From Pseudomonadota bacterium (GTDB lineage Bacteria; Pseudomonadota; Alphaproteobacteria; Rhizobiales; Xanthobacteraceae): a DNA stretch of 6,952 bases. Both the position numbers and the translations under genes were made by a program. Positions 1 through 4,608 of the stretch are shown one piece after another (the stretch's first letter is position 1; every line of letters begins with the position of its first letter). The stretch spans positions 1 to 6,952 of the forward strand of contig JAEWJH010000064.1 of NCBI GenBank assembly GCA_023386635.1, given 5' to 3'. The notes below the pieces were generated by a model. It was not told the origin of the DNA. It did no database searches and saw nothing but the letters and a program-made list of their open reading frames with translations.

Positions 1-408
1 GCTCAGCCGCGGCCTGCCGCGCCGTCGCATGTCGCGGCTGCGCCGCAACCCGCGCGTGGTCCGCTGTCCTTGTCGCCTGACGCGGCGTCCGTTGCGCCTG
101 CTCCGGCACCGACCCGCACGGCCTCCCTGCCGCCGCCCCGCGCAGCGGCTCCCGTGGCTGGATCGGGCGCCTTCGTGCAGCTTTCGTCGCAACGGAGCGA
201 GGGAGAGGCTCAGGCCGCATTCCGGTCGCTGCAGTCCAAATATCCGTCGGTTCTCGGCAACCGGTCGCTGACGGTACATCGGGCCGATCTGGGCGCGAAG
301 GGGACCTACTACCGCGCCATGGTTGGGCCGCTGGCCAGCGCCGATGCAGTGGAATTGTGCTCCAGCCTGAAGGCCGCGGGCGGCTCGTGCATCATCCAGA
401 AGAACTGA
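1..408 (+). CDS. SPOR-domain cell-envelope protein (3' part, start outside window)
   Basis: The reading frame is open from the first base and stops at TGA 406-408, giving 135 visible residues; the true start lies upstream. The first ~55 residues are a low-complexity Ala/Pro-rich linker, as is usual between a membrane anchor and a periplasmic domain. Residues ~56-135 (bases ~166-405) look like a SPOR domain: a GAFVQLSSQ opening strand, a helix resembling EAQAAFRSLQSKYP, a central YYRAMVGPL strand and a last helix/strand ending CSSLKAAGGSCIIQ. SPOR domains bind peptidoglycan glycan strands stripped of stem peptides, mostly at division sites. The N-terminal transmembrane segment typical of such proteins would be in the missing part. 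It sits 71 bp upstream of the peptidoglycan-recycling gene nagZ, which fits an envelope role. The TTG at 70 is not the start, since the frame continues in the same composition upstream. The family call is firm; the specific protein name is not known. Confidence 0.85.
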   Translation, partial: AQPRPAAPSHVAAAPQPARGPLSLSPDAASVAPAPAPTRTASLPPPRAAAPVAGSGAFVQLSSQRSEGEAQAAFRSLQSKYPSVLGNRSLTVHRADLGAKGTYYRAMVGPLASADAVELCSSLKAAGGSCIIQKN

Positions 409-443
409 GCGGCACGCAGCACTGAACAACTCGTGCAGGCTCC

Positions 444-471
444 TTGACCCTGTCCGGAGGCGCGCGTTAAT
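444..471 (+). promoter_or_regulatory. Candidate sigma-70-type promoter for nagZ-scpA-scpB
   Basis: TTGACC at 444-449 matches the -35 consensus TTGACA at five of six bases. GTTAAT at 466-471 matches TATAAT at four of six, with a 16-bp spacer. Alphaproteobacterial promoters usually keep the TTGAC part and tolerate a poor -10. Transcription would begin at about 477-480, on or next to the nagZ start codon, so the transcript would have almost no leader. The site lies in the only gap upstream of the three coupled genes. It is a pattern match only. Confidence 0.35.
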
Positions 472-477
472 CGCGCC
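456..477 (+). promoter_or_regulatory. Distant Shine-Dalgarno with hairpin spacer before nagZ
   Basis: GGAGG at 456-460 is the only good ribosome-binding sequence before nagZ, but it ends 19 nt from the ATG, too far by usual standards. A perfect 6-bp stem, GGCGCG (459-464) with CGCGCC (472-477) and a 7-nt loop, lies in the spacer and takes up the last two G of the SD. If folded, it would either bring the SD closer to the ATG or partly block it. It could apply only to messages read through from upstream, not to a leaderless transcript from the candidate promoter. Confidence 0.35.
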
Positions 478-479
478 CT

Positions 480-1520
480 ATGGCGTCCCGCGCATTCATT
501 TCAGGCCTGTCCGGCGTGGCGCTCACCCCCGACGAGCGGGCATTTTTGCGTGAGACGCAGCCGTGGGGGCTCATTCTTTTCAAGCGAAACATTGATAATC
601 CGACACAAGTCTCTGATTTAACGCAAGAGTTTCGATCTGAAATCGGCTGGGACGCCCCCATTCTGGTAGACCAGGAGGGCGGTCGCGTGCAGCGGCTCGG
701 CCCGCCGCACTGGCCGGTCTACCCGCCGGGCGCGGCTTATGGTGCGATCTATGCGCAGGACCAGAAGCTTGGCCGGGAAGCGGCGCGGCTTGGTGCCCGG
801 CTGATCGCGGCCGATCTGCGCGCTATCGGTATCGACGTTGACTGCCTGCCGCTTGCCGATGTGCCCGTCGATGAGGCCGATCCGATCATTGGCGACCGTG
901 CCTATGGCCGGACCCCCGAGCAAGTGGCGGTACTGGCCCGCGAGGTCGCGGCGGGGCTGCTCGCCGGCGGGGTGCTGCCAGTCCTCAAGCATGTCCCAGG
1001 CCATGGCCGCGCCACCGCGGACAGTCACCTGAAGCTGCCGGTGGTCGATGTGCCGCGCGTCACCTTGAGCGCGACCGATTTCGCCGCGTTCCGGCCGCTC
1101 AACCGGCTGCCGCTCGGCATGACCGCACATGTTGTGTTTAGCGCGATTGATGCCGCTTCACCGGCCACGACTTCCGCCACAATGGTGAGCGAAGTGATTC
1201 GCGGCGAGATTGGATTCCAGGGCTTGCTGATGAGCGACGATGTATCGATGGGAGCGTTGTCGGGTTCGATCGCGGAGCGCAGCCGCGCCGCGATCGCCGC
1301 CGGCTGCGACATCGTCCTGCATTGCAACGGCAAGCTCGACGAGATGCGGGAGGTCGCCGCGGCCGCGCCGCTGCTCGCCGGCCGTGCGCTGGAGCGCGCC
1401 GACGCGGCGCTGGCGCAGCGCCGGGCCCCGGAGCAGATCGATCTCGCCGCCGCCCGCCGCCGGTTTGCGGCGCTGTTGTCGGGCGACGCGCAGGCATTAC
1501 AGGCAGGGCTTCAGGCATGA
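480..1520 (+). CDS. nagZ: Beta-N-acetylglucosaminidase NagZ (glycoside hydrolase family 3)
   Basis: A 346-residue cytoplasmic enzyme, close to the ~340 residues usual for NagZ, with no signal peptide. NagZ removes GlcNAc from GlcNAc-1,6-anhydroMurNAc (with or without peptide) during peptidoglycan recycling; in other bacteria its products signal beta-lactamase induction. Visible hallmarks are PWGLILFKRN (28-37), DQEGGRVQRL (64-73), the substrate-binding KHVPGHG (170-176), the DSH (181-183) carrying the family's Asp-His catalytic dyad, TAHVVFSAID (215-224) and LLMSDDVSM (249-257), where the first Asp (D253) should be the nucleophile. All key residues are present, so it should be active. The start is fixed: an in-frame stop lies at 468-470 and ATG 480 is the first start after it, although the SD is poorly spaced. 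The stop overlaps the scpA start as ATGA, implying translational coupling. Bases 571-640 are oddly AT-rich for this gene. Confidence 0.96.
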   Translation: MASRAFISGLSGVALTPDERAFLRETQPWGLILFKRNIDNPTQVSDLTQEFRSEIGWDAPILVDQEGGRVQRLGPPHWPVYPPGAAYGAIYAQDQKLGREAARLGARLIAADLRAIGIDVDCLPLADVPVDEADPIIGDRAYGRTPEQVAVLAREVAAGLLAGGVLPVLKHVPGHGRATADSHLKLPVVDVPRVTLSATDFAAFRPLNRLPLGMTAHVVFSAIDAASPATTSATMVSEVIRGEIGFQGLLMSDDVSMGALSGSIAERSRAAIAAGCDIVLHCNGKLDEMREVAAAAPLLAGRALERADAALAQRRAPEQIDLAAARRRFAALLSGDAQALQAGLQA

Positions 1521-2374
1521 GTGGCGTTGAAATCTCTGCGGCGTTTGAAACCGAGGCCGAGATCGGCGATCGCGCCGCCAACGAGCCGGCGCTGGTGGTC
1601 GATGTCGAGGGCTTTGAAGGTCCGCTCGACCTGCTGCTCACGCTGGCACGGCAGCAGAAGGTCGACCTCGCCAAGATTTCGATCCTCGCGCTCGCCGACC
1701 AGTATCTGACCTTCGTCGAAGCGGCGCGGCATATGCGCATCGAGCTTGCCGCCGATTATCTGGTGATGGCGGCATGGCTTGCTTACCTCAAGTCGCGCCT
1801 GCTGCTGCCCGACGCCGCGCCGGAAGGCGCGATGACCGCCGAGGACATGGCCAATGCGCTGGCGTATCGCCTGCGCCGGCTCGAAGCGTTCCGCGAAGTC
1901 GCCAAGCAGTTGATGGATCGTCCGCAGCTCGACCGTGATGTATTCTCGCGCGGCGATCCGGAGCCGATCGCCGAGGTGCGGCAGGCGCAGTGGAGCGCGA
2001 CCCTCTACGATCTGCTCACCGCTTACAGCGCGCAGCGCCAACAGAAGGTGCTCGGCCAGGTGCGTTTCGCCAAGCGCAATGTGTGGTCGCTCGCGGAAGC
2101 GCGCGAGGTGCTGGAGCGCCTCGTCGGCACGGCGGAAGACTGGACGCGGCTCGACGAATATCTGATCAAATATGTGGTCGAGCCGTCGGTCGCGGCGACG
2201 GTGTTCGCGTCGAGCTTTGTCTCCGCGCTCGAACTGGTGCGCGAAGGCGTCGCCGAGATTCATCAGACGCAGGCGTTCACGCCGATCTATGTGCGTAAGC
2301 GCGAGAAGGGGGCTGGTGCGTTCCCGACTTATGGCGCTACCAATGAAGCGCGCGATACGAAGGGGGGCCACTGA
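1517..2374 (+). CDS. scpA: Segregation and condensation protein A (kleisin subunit of SMC complex)
   Basis: A 285-residue ScpA, the kleisin that bridges the heads of the SMC dimer and carries ScpB in the bacterial condensin, which organises and segregates chromosomes on the nucleoid. The N-terminal SMC-binding domain carries the family signature FEGPLDLLL (33-41) followed by a Lys-Val-Asp-Leu stretch, then the helix AADYLVMAAWLAYLKSRLLL (78-97). A variable middle (~100-190) should contact ScpB, and a C-terminal winged helix includes SFVSALELVREG (233-244) and QAFTPIYV (252-259). Residues 1-28 are a poorly conserved lead. ATG 1517 is chosen because it overlaps the nagZ stop (ATGA) and has AGGG at 1505-1508, 8 nt upstream. 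The same frame stays open back to 1322, but that upstream part is only nagZ read out of frame and yields Arg-rich nonsense. The stop overlaps the scpB start (TGATG), so the two partners are made together. Confidence 0.95.
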   Translation: MSGVEISAAFETEAEIGDRAANEPALVVDVEGFEGPLDLLLTLARQQKVDLAKISILALADQYLTFVEAARHMRIELAADYLVMAAWLAYLKSRLLLPDAAPEGAMTAEDMANALAYRLRRLEAFREVAKQLMDRPQLDRDVFSRGDPEPIAEVRQAQWSATLYDLLTAYSAQRQQKVLGQVRFAKRNVWSLAEAREVLERLVGTAEDWTRLDEYLIKYVVEPSVAATVFASSFVSALELVREGVAEIHQTQAFTPIYVRKREKGAGAFPTYGATNEARDTKGGH

Positions 2375-3528
2375 TGCCACGGCTGGCCAAGAAACTGGTG
2401 CTTGTCGAAAACGAGAATGAACAGGAACTGCACGCGGTTGCTGAAACGACCGAAGCGCATGTGACGGCCGTGGTGCATGAGGTGTCGCGCGAGGAGGCGG
2501 TGGCTGAGGAGGCTGTCGTCGAGGGCGCCGTCGAGGCGCAGGACGAAACGGTCCGCGACGATGAAGCGGACGCGCAGGACAATGCCGCGCAGGACAATGC
2601 CGCGGAGAACGACGACGATAGCGACGACGATGATGATGACGGCGAAGATGGTGACGATGAGGACGACGAAGACGACGAAGACGAAGACGAAGACGAAGAC
2701 GAAGACGAAGACGATGATGAGGACGACGCTGACGCGGTGAGCGAAGGCTCCACCGAGCCTCAGGTCGGCGAAGCCGTCGCTGCGGTCAGCGCGGTCGACG
2801 CATCGGCGGGCGAGACGTCGGAGCAGACATCCTCGGACGACGCTTCAGAAGACGACACTTCCACCTCGCCGGCGCAGCGGCCGGACGAATTCCGCCTCCT
2901 TGAAGCGCTGCTGTTCGCCAGCAAGGAGCCGCTGGACGAGGCGACGCTGGCGAAGCGGCTGCCGCAGGGCGTTGATGTGCGCGCCTCGCTGCGCGCGTTG
3001 CAGCTCGAATATGCGCCGCGCGGCGTCAATCTCGTGCGCGTCGGCCGCAAATGGACGTTCCGCACCGCCGGCGATCTCGCCTGGCTGCTGACCAAGAACG
3101 TCGTGCAGACGCGCAAGCTCTCGCGCGCCGCGATCGAGACCCTGGCGATCATCGCCTATCACCAGCCGGTGACCCGCGCCGAGGTCGAGGAAATCCGCGG
3201 CGTGGCGGCGGCCAAGGGGACCCTGGACGTGCTGCTGGAGACCGGCTGGATCCGCCCGCGCGGCCGCCGCAAGGTTCCGGGCCGCCCGATCACCTACGGC
3301 ACGTCGGATGTTTTCCTGTCGCATTTCGGGCTCGAGGCGATCGACGATCTTCCCGGTCTCGATGAATTGAAGGGCGCCGGTCTGCTCGATGGCCGCATTC
3401 CACCGGGCTTCGCGGTGCCGGTGCCGTCCGACGACTCGACGCTGCGGGATGACGAAGACCCGCTCGAACCGGGCGATTTGCTCGATCTGGGCCTCGCTCC
3501 GCCGCCGGAGCGCACCGAAACCGACTGA
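2374..3528 (+). CDS. scpB: Segregation and condensation protein B with long acidic N-terminal extension
   Basis: A 384-residue ScpB, well above the roughly 180-250 residues usual in the family. The conserved part spans about residues 169-345: a first winged helix from EFRLLEALLFASKEPLDEATLA (172-193), then VGRKWTFRT (223-231) and the signature LSRAAIETLAIIAYHQPVTR (249-268) with RGVAAAKGTLDVLLETGWI (275-293) and GRPITYGTSDVFLSHFGL (303-320). ScpB dimers bind the middle of ScpA in the SMC-ScpAB condensin. Residues 1-168 are not part of the known fold: low complexity, probably disordered and strongly acidic, with 36 Asp/Glu among residues 80-118 and no Lys or Arg from 62 to 168. The last ~30 residues are also acidic. 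ATG 2374 overlaps the scpA stop (TGATG) and follows a G-rich SD (AGGGGGG, 2361-2367). A shorter product from GTG 2737 (263 residues) cannot be excluded, but its SD is poor. Family call firm; extension function unknown. Confidence 0.93.
   Translation: MPRLAKKLVLVENENEQELHAVAETTEAHVTAVVHEVSREEAVAEEAVVEGAVEAQDETVRDDEADAQDNAAQDNAAENDDDSDDDDDDGEDGDDEDDEDDEDEDEDEDEDEDDDEDDADAVSEGSTEPQVGEAVAAVSAVDASAGETSEQTSSDDASEDDTSTSPAQRPDEFRLLEALLFASKEPLDEATLAKRLPQGVDVRASLRALQLEYAPRGVNLVRVGRKWTFRTAGDLAWLLTKNVVQTRKLSRAAIETLAIIAYHQPVTRAEVEEIRGVAAAKGTLDVLLETGWIRPRGRRKVPGRPITYGTSDVFLSHFGLEAIDDLPGLDELKGAGLLDGRIPPGFAVPVPSDDSTLRDDEDPLEPGDLLDLGLAPPPERTETD
2572..2601 (+). repeat. 15-bp tandem duplication in scpB (AQDNA twice)
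   Basis: The 15-bp unit GCGCAGGACAATGCC occurs twice without interruption at 2572-2586 and 2587-2601, encoding Ala-Gln-Asp-Asn-Ala twice (residues 67-76). The identity of the copies at the DNA level suggests a recent duplication. It keeps the frame and lies just before the acidic tract. Confidence 0.9.
2674..2712 (+). repeat. Perfect GACGAA hexanucleotide repeat in scpB
   Basis: Six perfect consecutive GACGAA units (2674-2709) plus a further GAC encode alternating Asp-Glu (residues 101-113). Two GACGAC-GAA-like units on the 5' side (from 2662) extend the pattern imperfectly. Because the unit is 6 bp, gain or loss of a copy changes the protein by two acidic residues without a frameshift. It is the longest simple-sequence repeat I see in the window. 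Confidence 0.95.
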
Positions 3529-3552
3529 TCGCGGCTCCGATTCATCGGTTTC
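3517..3552 (+). terminator. Possible stem-loop at the end of scpB
   Basis: GAAACCGA (3517-3524) and TCGGTTTC (3545-3552) form a perfect 8-bp inverted repeat around the scpB stop codon with a 20-nt loop. A competing smaller stem, CCGA (3537-3540) with TCGG (3545-3548), would be followed by TTT (3549-3551). Neither has a good T-run, so this may be a weak terminator, an mRNA 3'-end structure or chance. Confidence 0.3.
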
Positions 3553-3612
3553 AGGCCGGATGCAATCGTCCCGCGGCCCCCTGATGCGTCGTTCGGCGTA
3601 CTCCGTAAGTCC

Positions 3613-3641
3613 TTGTTTTTGCCGCGTCCGGAGCCTAGTTT
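3613..3641 (+). promoter_or_regulatory. Weak promoter candidate for tatA
   Basis: TTGTTT (3613-3618) and TAGTTT (3636-3641) are 17 bp apart and sit in the most T-rich part of the 217-bp scpB-tatA gap. Each matches its consensus at only three of six bases. The case rests on position: a gap of this size between functionally unrelated blocks would be expected to hold a promoter for the tat genes. The transcript would have a leader of roughly 100 nt. Confidence 0.22.
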
Positions 3642-3679
3642 CGCGGGGAAACAACAGCGGGCGCTGCATCGCAGGCGCC

Positions 3680-3718
3680 GGCCGCGCCCGCGAACCGGGC
3701 GCGCTTGGTGGCGCGGCC
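3680..3718 (+). other. Two mutually exclusive GC-rich hairpins in the tatA leader
   Basis: GGCCGCGCC (3680-3688) pairs perfectly with GGCGCGGCC (3710-3718), 9 bp. CGCGCCCG (3683-3690) also pairs perfectly with CGGGCGCG (3696-3703), 8 bp with a 5-nt loop. The two stems share bases 3683-3688, so only one can form. The structure ends 15 nt before the tatA SD. The sequence symmetry is certain; a regulatory role is inference. Confidence 0.45.
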
Positions 3719-3733
3719 GTCCAGTCGCGTCTT

Positions 3734-3738
3734 GGAGG
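3734..3738 (+). promoter_or_regulatory. Ribosome binding site deciding the tatA start
   Basis: GGAGG ends 7 nt before ATG 3746. The tatA frame is open far upstream (to 3389) and a second ATG follows at 3755, so this SD is what selects 3746 as the start. Confidence 0.85.
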
Positions 3739-3745
3739 ACGTTCT

Positions 3746-4009
3746 ATGGGTTCGATGAGTATCTGGCACTGGATCGTGGTGATCGCCGTGGTTCTGCTGC
3801 TGTTCGGGCGCAACAAGATTTCCGATCTGATGGGCGATGTCGCGCAGGGCATCAAGGCCTTCAAAAAGGGCATGGCGGACGACGACAAGACTGCCGACGC
3901 CAAGCCCGACAGCATGAAGACCATCGACAGCAAGTCGGACGGCACGCCGGGCGATCCGCTCAAGCAGCATGCCCAGACCGAGCGGAAGTTCGAGGGTTCG
4001 GCGACCTGA
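3746..4009 (+). CDS. tatA: Sec-independent protein translocase subunit TatA
   Basis: An 87-residue TatA, the small subunit that polymerises to form the passage for folded twin-arginine substrates across the inner membrane. A short polar N-terminus leads into one transmembrane helix (about residues 6-20, IWHWIVVIAVVLLLF) that ends in the conserved Phe-Gly (F20-G21) hinge. An amphipathic helix follows (about 23-43, KISDLMGDVAQGIKAFKKGM), then a charged, probably disordered tail to residue 87. The sequence after the hinge is GRNKISDL, not the GPKxLPEL type with Pro-Glu that TatB has here; this form is common in alphaproteobacterial TatA and helps tell the two apart. ATG 3746 is preferred over ATG 3755 (four residues in) because of the GGAGG spacing. 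It is separated from tatB by 140 bp containing stem-loops, which may allow more TatA than TatBC to be made. Confidence 0.95.
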   Translation: MGSMSIWHWIVVIAVVLLLFGRNKISDLMGDVAQGIKAFKKGMADDDKTADAKPDSMKTIDSKSDGTPGDPLKQHAQTERKFEGSAT

Positions 4010-4056
4010 ACGGTCGCGGCCCGGGGCGTGCAAGGTGGCGTGTTGAGGGAGACATG

Positions 4057-4086
4057 GGGGCGCAGACCGCGAGGCGGTGGCGCCCC
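4057..4086 (+). terminator. Stem-loop between tatA and tatB (possible attenuating terminator)
   Basis: GGGGCGC (4057-4063) pairs with GCGCCCC (4080-4086). After a small internal loop, ACCGC (4066-4070) pairs with GCGGT (4074-4078) around a GAG triloop. The 12-bp hairpin is followed by TTT-GAAG-TTT, a poor T-tract. It could act as a partial terminator or protect the 3' end of a tatA-only message. Confidence 0.5.
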
Positions 4087-4116
4087 TTTGAAGTTTCCCG
4101 CTGATGTTTCCCCATG

Positions 4117-4138
4117 AAGCCTCTTGAGGCTTTTGGAG
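4117..4138 (+). promoter_or_regulatory. Palindromic stem abutting the tatB ribosome binding site
   Basis: AAGCCTC (4117-4123) and GAGGCTT (4126-4132) are a perfect 7-bp inverted repeat with a 2-nt centre; at least six pairs can form with a 4-nt loop. It runs into TTTT (4131-4134) and then directly into GGAG (4135-4138), the tatB SD, 11 nt before ATG 4150. It may limit ribosome access to tatB or act as a second weak terminator. Confidence 0.45.
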
Positions 4139-4149
4139 TTTGACGGCGC

Positions 4150-4608
4150 ATGTTCGACGTCGGCTGGAGTGAGATGGTGGTGATCGGTGTGGTCGCGTTG
4201 ATCGCGATCGGACCGAAGGAATTGCCCGGCGTGCTGCGCTCGATCGGCCAGTGGGCCGGCAAGATCCGCCGCATGGCCTCGGAATTCCAGGGCCAGTTCC
4301 AGGAGGCGATGCGCGAGGCCGAGATGGCCGATGTGAAGAAGCAGGTCGAAGAGATCAGCAGCACCGTCTCGGACTACAAGAATTTCGATCCGCTGACGGA
4401 AGCACAGCAGCAGATCGACAAGACCTGGAAGGACGCGACTGCCTTCGACGACAAGCCGTCGTCTTCCCTGCCGGAGCCGCCAGCGCTTCCGCCGGAACTG
4501 TTGAGCAGCCCGCCCGCCGATACGTCGATCGACACGTCGTCATTGCCTACGTCGCCGTCACCGCCGACCGATCCGCTCAAGACGAGCGGAGGAGGCAGCG
4601 CGGCATGA
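4150..4608 (+). CDS. tatB: Sec-independent protein translocase subunit TatB
   Basis: A 152-residue TatB, which pairs with TatC in the inner membrane to recognise twin-arginine signal peptides. It starts MFDVGWSEM with the conserved Glu at residue 8 inside a single membrane helix (about 4-20), then the GPKELP hinge (21-26) typical of TatB. A long amphipathic/coiled helix (about 27-72) is rich in Arg, Glu and Gln. The last ~50 residues (from about 102) form a Pro/Ser/Thr-rich, probably disordered tail. A TGA in frame at 4141-4143, only 9 nt upstream, fixes the start at ATG 4150; GGAG at 4135-4138 is its SD. The last four coding bases and stop form ATGA with tatC. The distinction from TatA rests on E8, the GPKELP hinge, greater length and position next to tatC. 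Confidence 0.95.
   Translation: MFDVGWSEMVVIGVVALIAIGPKELPGVLRSIGQWAGKIRRMASEFQGQFQEAMREAEMADVKKQVEEISSTVSDYKNFDPLTEAQQQIDKTWKDATAFDDKPSSSLPEPPALPPELLSSPPADTSIDTSSLPTSPSPPTDPLKTSGGGSAA
4588..4595 (+). promoter_or_regulatory. Strong tatC ribosome binding site inside the end of tatB
   Basis: GGAGGAGG, a long match to the anti-SD, lies 9 nt before the tatC ATG and encodes the Gly-Gly-Gly near the TatB C-terminus. Its strength and the ATGA overlap indicate efficient coupled translation of TatB and TatC, which work as a complex. Confidence 0.8.

Noticed and set aside
594..599. GATAAT resembling a -10 promoter element inside nagZ
   Set aside because: No -35 match at 16-18 bp upstream, and the hexamer lies in an AT-rich patch where such matches arise easily.
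1322..1516. Upstream extension of the scpA frame
   Set aside because: This stretch is nagZ coding DNA in another frame and gives an Arg/Ala-rich sequence; ATG 1517 has the SD and the ATGA overlap.
1511..2380. 289-residue ORF on the - strand opposite scpA
   Set aside because: Almost exactly mirrors scpA limits, has His/Arg-rich low-complexity content and no SD; scpA itself is well supported.
2337..2753. Antisense ORF encoding a long poly-Ser protein
   Set aside because: It is the complement of the Asp/Glu codons of scpB (GAC/GAA read backwards gives Ser-type codons); no SD, no recognisable domain.
3529..3745. Possible small gene or RNA in the scpB-tatA gap
   Set aside because: No short ORF with an SD and no recognisable RNA family; only the hairpins and a weak promoter candidate can be supported.
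2845..3963. 372-residue ORF on the - strand opposite scpB and tatA
   Set aside because: Runs across two real genes and their gap; composition is Arg/Ala-rich and matches no family, so it is a shadow frame.
4251..4604. Upstream extension of the tatC frame, suggesting a fusion
   Set aside because: It is tatB read out of frame; the strong GGAGGAGG and ATG 4605 mark the true start.
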